This document shows, in pieces, positions 57,121 through 64,000 of a stretch of DNA of 64,000 nucleotides. The DNA is taken from the NCBI GenBank assembly GCA_016720655.1, contig JADKKE010000032.1, positions 186,001 to 250,000 on the forward strand, given 5' to 3'. A model generated the notes under the pieces. The model did not search any database. It was not told where the DNA came from and saw nothing but the letters and a program-made list of their open reading frames with translations. Source of the DNA: Bacteroidota bacterium (GTDB lineage Bacteria > Bacteroidota > Bacteroidia > AKYH767-A > 2013-40CM-41-45). The first letter of the stretch is position 1. The number at the start of each line of letters is the position of its first letter. Both the position numbers and the translations under genes were made by a program.

Positions 57121-57246
57121 CACCATATTCAAATGTGGGAGCTCCCTCTGGTTCCCGAATGCGCTTTTCCCATTTATTCATCTGCGAAATGTGGGATAAA
57201 TATTATCTTTATTGCTCAACAGTAAACCTGCGAGAAACTCTGCACC

Positions 57247-58371
57247 ATGCCCGGTCTCTATCTTCACATTCCCTTTTGCAAGCAAGCTTGTAATTATTGC
57301 GATTTTCATTTCTCGACAACCCACAATACCAAATCTGCTATGTTGGAAGCAATGCGGAAGGAAATTGGTTTAAGAAGTGATTATCTCGGCACAAATCAAC
57401 TGAACACAATTTATTTTGGTGGTGGCACACCATCACTTCTTACAGGAGATGAGTTAAAGGGAATATTCGAAACCATTCATAGAAATTTTTCTGTTGATCC
57501 GGATGCTGAAATTACACTGGAAGCAAATCCCGATGACATCACCGCTGAGCGTCTCGATGAATTCAGAATTGCCGGTATAAACCGATTAAGCATTGGAATA
57601 CAAAGTTTCTCTGATGAAGATCTCAAATACCTAAATCGTGTTCACTCGGCACAACAGGCAATTGATGCAGTGAAACTGGCACAAGCGCATGGATTTAATA
57701 ATATCAGTATTGATTTGATTTATGGGATCCCAACACTTTCCGAAGAGCAATGGGAACAGAATATGGAAACTGCATTCTCCTTGAATGTAAATCATCTTTC
57801 CTGCTATTCACTTACAGTGGAACCACGCACTGCTTTGGCCAAGCTCATCAAAGACAGAAAAGTAACTGAAGTGGACGATGAAATGTCAGCCATTCATTTC
57901 GCAATGCTGATGGACCGCGCATCGTGGGCCGGATACGAACATTATGAGATTTCCAATTTTGCAAAACCCGGACATTACAGTCGGCACAACACTTCGTATT
58001 GGAATGGTGAACCGTATCTTGGAATAGGCCCTTCTGCACATTCTTATAATAAAGTAAGCAGACAATGGAATATCTCTAACAATCCTCAATACATCCGTTC
58101 TATTGACGAAAGCATAGTTCCTTTTGAAAGAGAAGAGTTGACTGACACAGAAAAATTCAATGAGTATATTCTTACTTCACTTCGAACAATTTGGGGGATT
58201 AGTCTGAGAAAACTTTTTCTTGAGTTTGGTGAAAAATCTGCAATGGAATTTCAACGGAACATTATCCCTTTGCTGGATGATGAACAAATAGAATTGCAGG
58301 GAGAAAACCTGGTGTTGACACGGAGAGGAAAATTCTTTGCTGATCGGATTGCAGCAGACTTGTTTCAGTGA
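57247..58371 (+). CDS. hemW: HemW-type radical SAM heme chaperone
   Basis: This 374-residue radical-SAM protein has the cluster motif CKQACNYCDF (Cys11, Cys15, Cys18). It continues with TIYFGGGTPSLL, ITLEANPDD, NRLSIGIQSF, SIDLIYGIPT and a C-terminal HemN-like domain. HemW versions lack the N-terminal extension and extra cysteine of true coproporphyrinogen oxidase HemN, as here. They deliver heme to respiratory enzymes instead of making it. The window contains several c-type cytochromes, but no direct link is shown. Confidence 0.9.
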   Translation: MPGLYLHIPFCKQACNYCDFHFSTTHNTKSAMLEAMRKEIGLRSDYLGTNQLNTIYFGGGTPSLLTGDELKGIFETIHRNFSVDPDAEITLEANPDDITAERLDEFRIAGINRLSIGIQSFSDEDLKYLNRVHSAQQAIDAVKLAQAHGFNNISIDLIYGIPTLSEEQWEQNMETAFSLNVNHLSCYSLTVEPRTALAKLIKDRKVTEVDDEMSAIHFAMLMDRASWAGYEHYEISNFAKPGHYSRHNTSYWNGEPYLGIGPSAHSYNKVSRQWNISNNPQYIRSIDESIVPFEREELTDTEKFNEYILTSLRTIWGISLRKLFLEFGEKSAMEFQRNIIPLLDDEQIELQGENLVLTRRGKFFADRIAADLFQ

Positions 58372-58416
58372 TCGATTTCCGACTCTCCGCGAATACGAAA
58401 AAACACTTTTTCCGGT

Positions 58417-59647
58417 TTAATTAAAAATCGAAATTTTTGCTGTTGAGTGAAAATTATCAGCTTCAATTTCCAGTGCATAAATTCCTTGTGGAAATTGCCA
58501 TGTAGAAATAACCAATTCTTTTTCCTGAATTGATTCCGAATGGTAAATCGTTCTGCCTTGTAAATCGATTAAACGTATGAAGGTATGATTACCGGGTTGC
58601 TCCCTGAAAAGTATTGTGATCGTTTTTGAATCGGGGAGATAATTCCAGGATAAAACTGTAGTGTTGTTCTTCCTGCAGGCAAGTGTCTTGCTGTGAATTT
58701 ACAGTGCCGTCAAAATCTGTTTGGGATAAGCGATAATACGTAATTCCATTCTCAGGAAATGGATCTGAATAAGAATATTCCCTCAGTGAAGAACTGTTTC
58801 CGGCACCTTCCACCTGAGCGATTTTCTGAAAATCATTTTCATCCTTTCCGCGTTCAAGCGTAAAGTAATCGTTATTTATTTCTGTTTCAGTGACCCAACG
58901 CAATATTGTTTCGTTTTCGTGTACATCTGCTGTGAACGATAATAATTCAACCAACCAAACTATTCCTGGAGTAATTGAAACATCATCGATGTAATAATAG
59001 GATCCGGTTGTTCCGCTGCCAAGAAGACTGATACTTGTAGCCGCATTGGTTCTGAAATTTCCAATCGTGATGTATTGGTCTGCTGATGTAGGAGTATACA
59101 AAAAGCTAAGTTTTTGCCATGTTGTCGAAAATAAAATAGCGGAAGATTCCAGTTGTGGAACATAAGAAATGGGTGTGCCTCCACTTTGTGTCAAAGGCAC
59201 AGCTGAAAAAGCTATTCCGAAATTATTGCAACCGTAACCATGGATAGTACTTACTCCATTTGTATACCACAATGAAACTGTGTACACCTGACCGATTGTG
59301 AGCGGAGTACTTAATTGTCGGGCGATATATTCTCTGTAATTTCCGGAATACCAGGCTGCAAATCCTTCCATTCCTGCTCCACTATGCGGCGTAACTGTTG
59401 CCCACCAGGTTGTCGGAGGTTTACATCCACCGGTTCCACCGGTATTGTAATAATCAGGACTGCCTGTACCTACAATCAAAGCACATGCTCCGCTTGGACT
59501 GGACCAACCGTTTGCATAACAAACCTGAGCGTAATTATTTGGAAGTGTAGTATATGTATCGAAATCTCCGTTGGTACATAAATTCTGTCCAACCAGCGTT
59601 CCGGAAATTAGCAACAGAATAATCAGTTGCCCCGCAATAAATTTCAT
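58417..59647 (-). CDS. T9SS-exported protein with carbohydrate-binding-like domain (frameshift before its end)
   Basis: Signal peptide LIILLLISGTLVGQ, then a CBM-like beta-sandwich (CTNGDFDTYTTLPNNYAQVC onward, about 22-230, ending YYYIDDVSI), then a FN3-like module (VELLSFTADVHENETILRWV, about 240-330). The annotated frame stops at 58589, but the other frame continues SKTLACRKNNTTVLSWNYLP and a sorting domain ending QGIYALEIEADNFHS...ISIFN with TAA at 58417-58419. One extra base near 58690 explains the break; the corrected length is 409 residues. It is probably surface-exposed or released. Ligand unknown. Confidence 0.78.
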
Positions 59648-59726
59648 GGCCCCGTAATGAACCTCTAATATAACCTTTGATCTTGTAAATATTCTGAAGA
59701 ATGGCTCTTTTCGGGAAAAGAAAAAT

Positions 59727-60425
59727 TTATTCCTCTTCGTCTTCTACTTTGGAAGAACCACTTCCGGCAACAACGATCACAATTTCGCCTTTGATAGTTT
59801 TTGCTGAAAAATGCGTAAAACATTCCCGAAGTGTGCCGTGAAAATTTTCTTCGTGGAATTTACTCAGCTCACGCGAAACACTGGCAGGACGGGAAGGATC
59901 GAAATATTCACAAAACTGATCCAGAGTTTTTACCAATCGGAAAGGGGATTCGTAAAAAATCATAGTCCTTTCTTCTTCTTTCAATTTCGTTAATCGGGTA
60001 TGTCGGCCTTTTTTTTGTGGTAAAAATCCCTCGAAGCAAAAACGATCGCAAGGAAGCCCGGAATTGACCAGCGCAGGAATCAAGGCCGTAGGCCCTGGCA
60101 ATGTTTCGATGGGCACATTTTGTTTCACACATTCACGCACAATTAAAAAACCGGGATCCGAAATTCCCGGCGTGCCGGCATCCGTAATCAATGCGATTTT
60201 TTCTCCCGCTGCAATACGGGATACAATGTCTTCGACTACTTTATGTTCGTTGTGCGCATGATAGGATTGCATGCGTTTTTCTATTCCCAGATGTTTCAGC
60301 AGAAATCCACTGGTGCGGGTATCTTCTGCAAGAATCAGATCCACCTCCTTGAGTATCCGGATCGCACGCAATGTGATATCTTCCAGATTTCCGATAGGAG
60401 TTGGAACCAGATAGAGCAGTGACAT
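59727..60425 (-). CDS. rsmI: 16S rRNA (cytidine(1402)-2'-O)-methyltransferase
   Basis: A 232-residue protein of the tetrapyrrole-methylase fold. It begins LYLVPTPIGNLEDITLRAI, then LILAEDTRTSGFLLKHLGI, SYHAHNEHKVVE, LITDAGTPGISDPG and a central FEGFLPQKKGRHTRL and MIFYESPFRL. All are diagnostic RsmI blocks. It methylates C1402 of 16S rRNA in the decoding centre, using S-adenosylmethionine. The C-terminus is shorter than in E. coli and ends in an acidic tail, which is normal for this phylum. The unknown gene upstream ends eight bases before this start. Confidence 0.94.
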   Translation of the reverse strand: MSLLYLVPTPIGNLEDITLRAIRILKEVDLILAEDTRTSGFLLKHLGIEKRMQSYHAHNEHKVVEDIVSRIAAGEKIALITDAGTPGISDPGFLIVRECVKQNVPIETLPGPTALIPALVNSGLPCDRFCFEGFLPQKKGRHTRLTKLKEEERTMIFYESPFRLVKTLDQFCEYFDPSRPASVSRELSKFHEENFHGTLRECFTHFSAKTIKGEIVIVVAGSGSSKVEDEEE

Positions 60426-60433
60426 GTTTGGAA

Positions 60434-61312
60434 TTAAGCGAGGAATCTCCGTTCCACCAAATCAATAAAAATAGTTGCCGGAGAATTTGAAATATCCCAC
60501 TGGTATTTTGGCAAGAGTGTATTTTTTAAATATCCTGATGCTGCCTCATAACTAGGGCAAGTGTTCAGATGTTCAATAGTGGAATGATATGTGGTCGCAT
60601 CTCCGGCAAAAAGCTGGTTAATGAACTGGAATTTTTCATTGATTCCAATTGCCACCTTAAGATCCCGGACAGGTTTCCGTTGGTGCTTTTCCCCAATTCT
60701 TGGTGAAGACTGATGCGTTGCAATCCTTTCGCCTAGTGTTTCGATATCTTCAAATTTTCCTGCCAGAGTTGGTACTTCATCAAACATTTCGTGCAAGTCT
60801 CCACTCGCTTTTTTTGGTTTTGACATTGCCTGAGCCACTGCCAAAGTTTCTTTTCTCTGGGATGTTGCAACAATCAATTCATCCATGGTATGGTTCACAG
60901 GTTCTGCAGGAATTTCTGCAAGAATAGGAGTGATTTGAACTTCAGGAGCCTTAGTAATTTCAGCAGGAACAGGTATTTGATCCGCAGAAATTAAAGACGC
61001 ATCTACTACGGTTTCCATTCTTTGTTCAACTATCGCAAGCTTTACCGTCTCCACCGCTTGAACTTGTACCCTCGCCTGATCAGGTTGTTTTGCATACCGT
61101 TCTGCAATGGCTGATTCCAATTCTTCCATTGTTTTCAATGCATTGTGGTGATGAAGAAGAAGAGATGCTTCATACAATTGACGTACTTTTTGTAGAAAGA
61201 GATCAATTTCCGCATACGGAATGGAAGCTGCATGTTGTTGCATTTCCCGGTGGATGTCAATGAGTTGCTTTAACCGGGAATCAATTTGTTGATGTAATTC
61301 GTGTGATGCCAT
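60434..61312 (-). CDS. Conserved-looking protein of unknown function
   Basis: A protein of 292 residues from ATG 61312 (MASHELHQQI); ATG 61333 would add seven residues. The N-terminal third is helical and may be coiled coil (about 5-90). The middle is a proline/alanine/valine-rich linker (about 95-185). The C-terminal domain (about 205-290) has DLKVAIGINEKFQFINQLFA and ends NSPATIFIDLVERRFLA. I recall similar C-terminal domains in Bacteroidota beside rsmI, but know no function. There is no signal peptide. It is probably co-transcribed with rsmI (eight-base gap). Confidence 0.7.
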   Translation of the reverse strand: MASHELHQQIDSRLKQLIDIHREMQQHAASIPYAEIDLFLQKVRQLYEASLLLHHHNALKTMEELESAIAERYAKQPDQARVQVQAVETVKLAIVEQRMETVVDASLISADQIPVPAEITKAPEVQITPILAEIPAEPVNHTMDELIVATSQRKETLAVAQAMSKPKKASGDLHEMFDEVPTLAGKFEDIETLGERIATHQSSPRIGEKHQRKPVRDLKVAIGINEKFQFINQLFAGDATTYHSTIEHLNTCPSYEAASGYLKNTLLPKYQWDISNSPATIFIDLVERRFLA

Positions 61313-61593
61313 ATGTTGTTTTAAACGGAGCATCTTAAAAAATGTTGTAAGAATTCGGGCTTTCGATGATGAAGAAGGTGCCTAAATTCCTGAAAAAGCG
61401 TAAAATTCAATGAAGATTTCTTTTTGCTCCTCAATATCGCTTGTGGACTTCTTCTGCAATTAATGAAACCTTTAAAATGGTGAAATTTTCAATCATGAAA
61501 TCATGATTAATTGGGCAAATACATTTTGGTTTTAATCGTGTATCGAATATTATTCGGATGGTGATTCGCCCTTCCAAATCCCTTCAAAACTTA

Positions 61594-61601
61594 TAGCTTT
61601 G
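61594..61601 (+). promoter_or_regulatory. -7 box candidate for tdk-murF
   Basis: TAGCTTTG fits TAnnTTTG and lies 21 bases before ATG 61623. It overlaps the earlier in-frame TTG at 61599, which argues against that codon as a start. No clear -33 element. Confidence 0.4.
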
Positions 61602-61622
61602 CTTGAGAAAAAGATAGCATTC

Positions 61623-62207
61623 ATGTTCTTAGAGAATTTAAAAGCCAACGATCCACACCGTGGACATATTGAGGTGATTTGTGGATCCATGTTTTCCGGA
61701 AAAACCGAAGAATTAATCCGCCGATTGAAACGAGCCAGGATTGCCAAACAGAAAGTCGAAATATTTAAACCCAAGGTTGACACCCGTTACCATGAAGAGA
61801 ATGTGGTCTCCCACGATGCTAACTTTATTCCGAGTACTCCCGTGGATTCTGCTTCTCAGATATTACTGCTTGCCAATGATGTGGAAGTAGTGGGTATCGA
61901 TGAAGCTCAATTTTTTGATGAAGAGCTACCTTCGGTTTGTGAAAAACTTGCCAACCGCGGAATCCGTGTTATGGTTGCCGGACTCGATATGGATTACCTT
62001 GGAAAACCATTCGGTCCGATTCCCGGTCTGGTTGCGATCGCTGAATTTGTTACAAAGGTGCATGCGATTTGTATGAAATGTGGAAACCTCGCGAATTATT
62101 CACACCGTACTGTAGCGAATTCATCACGTATTCTGCTCGGCGAACAGGAAAGTTATGTTCCTCTATGCCGCGCTTGCTTCAATGAAGAGAAGGAAAAAAA
62201 CAAGTGA
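61623..62207 (+). CDS. tdk: Thymidine kinase (type II)
   Basis: A 194-residue protein with the P-loop GSMFSGKTEELIRRL (about residues 21-35). The Walker-B-like VVGIDEAQFFDEEL contains the catalytic glutamate region. Lasso-loop residues are present, and a zinc site is made by CMKCGN and CRACF. It phosphorylates thymidine to dTMP in the salvage pathway. The start is ATG 61623, because the upstream TTG lies in a promoter box. The murF-alr gene starts 14 bases after the stop, an arrangement common in Bacteroidota. Confidence 0.95.
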   Translation: MFLENLKANDPHRGHIEVICGSMFSGKTEELIRRLKRARIAKQKVEIFKPKVDTRYHEENVVSHDANFIPSTPVDSASQILLLANDVEVVGIDEAQFFDEELPSVCEKLANRGIRVMVAGLDMDYLGKPFGPIPGLVAIAEFVTKVHAICMKCGNLANYSHRTVANSSRILLGEQESYVPLCRACFNEEKEKNK

Positions 62208-62221
62208 TCCTCGGTCCGCTC

Positions 62222-64000
62222 ATGTCTGAATCATCCTATACTACAGAACAGATCACTGAAATTGTCGGTGGAAGGCTCGTGATGAATTCACCGGACGACC
62301 ATCGTATTGTGGATTTGTTGACGGACAGCAGAAAAATTATTCATCCGGAAACATCTTTGTTTTTTGCAATCAATGGCGAACGTCACGATGGACATAAATT
62401 TATTCCGGAACTCATTGTTCAGGGTGTCCGCAATTTTGTCGTTTCGGATTATTCAGAAAATTTAGCTTTACTGCAGGCGAATTTTATCGTTGTCGGGGAA
62501 TCACTGGTAGCCATGCAGAAACTGGCGGCCTGGCATCGTCAGCGTTTTCATTTTCCTGTTGTGGGAATTACGGGAAGCAATGGTAAAACAATTGTAAAGG
62601 AATGGTTGTACCAACTCTTGCGTGCAGATAAAAATATTGTGCGAAGCCCTAAGAGTTTCAATTCCCAGGTAGGAGTACCGCTTTCACTGTGGTTAATGAA
62701 TGAAGAAAATCAGCTGGGCTTGATTGAAGCCGGTATTTCCAGACCGGGGGAAATGGAAAAGCTTCAAAGCATGATTCAACCAACGATTGGAATTTTTACA
62801 AATATCGGTTCGGCGCACGATGAAAATTTCATAGGCCCGCAACAAAAAGTGGAAGAAAAAATGAAACTCTTCCTTGGTGTCGACACGCTGATTTATTGCA
62901 AAGATTTTCCTTTGATTCATGACACCGTACAACATACATTGTTTGATCAGGAAAATGTCCGCTATTTTACCTGGTCGAAAAAATCCAAAGCAGATTTACA
63001 AATCGGAAGAATCACCAAAGGCACTGACGAGTCGGAAATTCAGGGTGTTTACAATAACCAGTTTCACAAAATAAGAATTCCGTTCACGGATGATGCGTCT
63101 GTAGACAATGCAATTCACTGTTGGTCATTAATGATTGTGCTTGGTTACGAGCAGGACCTGATTAAAGAACGAATGCATTTCCTGAATCCTGTGGCAATGC
63201 GTTTGGAGATGAAAACAGGAATCAATAACACTTCCGTTATCAACGACAGTTACAATTCAGATATTGGTTCTCTAACCATCGCACTCGATTTTTTAAACCA
63301 GCAAAAGCAACACAACACACGCACGATTATTCTTTCCGATATCCTTCAAAGTGGCAGGAATGAAGAAAACCTCTATCGGGAAGTGGCTGGTCTACTCCTG
63401 GCGAAAGGTGTCGACAAAATGATTGGTATCGGTGATGCTATTCTGCGGCAACAACATTTGTTCTCCACTCCCGCTAAATTCTTTGCTTCCACTGAGGAGT
63501 TTTTACGCGATGCTTCCATCTCTGATTTCCGGGAGGAAACGATATTACTGAAAGGAGCTCGTCCCTTCGGATTTGAAAAGATCGGGAAAATGCTTCAGCA
63601 GAAAGCACACGAAACAGTCATGGAGATTAATCTCAATGCACTGGTGCACAACCTGAATTATTACCGCTCAAGAGTAAAACCCACCACAAAAATGATGGCC
63701 ATGGTGAAAGCTATGTCCTATGGAAGCGGCAGTTTCGAAATTGCCAATATTCTGCAATTCCATCATGTCGATTACCTCGCCGTTGCTTATACTGATGAAG
63801 GTGTGGATCTCCGTAAAACAGGAATCACGTTGCCAATCATGGTGATGAATCCTGAAGTACAAAGCTTCGAAGCGATGATCCGTTATCGTCTTGAGCCGGA
63901 GATTTATAATTTTCGCCTGCTTAACCAGCTCAATGAAGTGCTTCGCAAACACGATGGGGAACCATTTCGGATTCATATCAAGTTCGATACCGGAATGCGC
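62222..64000 (+). CDS. murF-alr: Bifunctional MurF ligase / alanine racemase (3' end outside window)
   Basis: The frame opens at ATG 62222 (MSESSYTTEQITEIVGGRLV) and stays open to the window end (593 codons). The MurF part (about 1-465) has VVGITGSNGKTIVKEWLY (ATP loop), SFNSQVGVPLSLW, LGLIEAGISRPGEME, NIGSAHDENF and VINDSYNSD. The alanine racemase part begins about residue 467 (METIN-like start METVM/EINLNALVHNL) and has MAMVKAMSYGSGSFEIANIL with the PLP-binding lysine. The first activity adds D-Ala-D-Ala to the UDP-MurNAc-tripeptide, and the second makes D-alanine. Some usual MurF positions look relaxed. The rest of the racemase is beyond the edge. Confidence 0.93.
   Translation, partial: MSESSYTTEQITEIVGGRLVMNSPDDHRIVDLLTDSRKIIHPETSLFFAINGERHDGHKFIPELIVQGVRNFVVSDYSENLALLQANFIVVGESLVAMQKLAAWHRQRFHFPVVGITGSNGKTIVKEWLYQLLRADKNIVRSPKSFNSQVGVPLSLWLMNEENQLGLIEAGISRPGEMEKLQSMIQPTIGIFTNIGSAHDENFIGPQQKVEEKMKLFLGVDTLIYCKDFPLIHDTVQHTLFDQENVRYFTWSKKSKADLQIGRITKGTDESEIQGVYNNQFHKIRIPFTDDASVDNAIHCWSLMIVLGYEQDLIKERMHFLNPVAMRLEMKTGINNTSVINDSYNSDIGSLTIALDFLNQQKQHNTRTIILSDILQSGRNEENLYREVAGLLLAKGVDKMIGIGDAILRQQHLFSTPAKFFASTEEFLRDASISDFREETILLKGARPFGFEKIGKMLQQKAHETVMEINLNALVHNLNYYRSRVKPTTKMMAMVKAMSYGSGSFEIANILQFHHVDYLAVAYTDEGVDLRKTGITLPIMVMNPEVQSFEAMIRYRLEPEIYNFRLLNQLNEVLRKHDGEPFRIHIKFDTGMR

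Overview
The window looks like a chromosome segment of an environmental Bacteroidota, possibly from a metagenome assembly. Four kinds of evidence support this: several C-terminal type IX secretion (T9SS) sorting domains and a SprB-like repeat protein; a FecI-type sigma factor, FecR and STN-domain operon; a MurF-alanine racemase fusion next to thymidine kinase; and TAnnTTTG -7 boxes, several with a TTG/TTTG element 16-20 bases upstream. No rRNA, tRNA, CRISPR array, insertion sequence or phage gene was recognised.

Layout. 1-13944 is all minus strand. 13944 to 5519 is a purine breakdown run: xdhA, xdhB, puuD, allantoinase, allantoicase, uraD, uraH. Together these take hypoxanthine/xanthine to ureidoglycolate plus urea. 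5369 to 350 is a dlt-like cluster: amino acid adenylation enzyme, carrier protein, MBOAT acyltransferase, SGNH-fold protein and YdjC-type deacetylase. It ends at a fragment of a DUF6986-like gene. 14058-21548 is plus strand: a beta-barrel ORF with no visible start codon, ECF sigma, FecR, an STN plus surface-repeat protein, a DUF2807 lipoprotein and a TonB-dependent receptor. The sigma gene and the lipoprotein gene share a two-block promoter-like motif with identical spacing. 21637-30898 is minus strand: a GT87-like membrane protein and a roughly 2,630-codon secreted repeat protein with a broken 156-bp tandem array. 31694-40363 holds a pyruvate-kinase-like gene, a di-heme peroxidase and a T9SS protein, a sulfite-oxidase pair, an amino acid permease, a GreA/B-like gene, an intergenic tandem repeat and a small outer membrane protein. 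40388-42757 is a divergent SiaA / SiaB-SiaC switch. 42955-64000 carries an ABCG-type transporter with a TerB-like N-terminus, a lipoprotein, dCMP deaminase, an S41 protease, a PAP2 phosphatase, superoxide dismutase, two glycosyltransferases (one STELLO-like), an AsmA protein, an orphan histidine kinase, HemW, another T9SS protein, RsmI, an unknown protein, Tdk and MurF-Alr (cut by the window end).

Sequence quality. At least seven genes outside the repeat array are interrupted, or falsely fused, by what looks like a single-base indel. Six of these indels lie in homopolymers, and in each case correcting one base restores a family-typical protein or a clean gene boundary. They are annotated as one gene each (or as two where a false fusion is resolved), with the break noted. 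Several intergenic gaps carry wordy low-complexity repeats that recur across the window.
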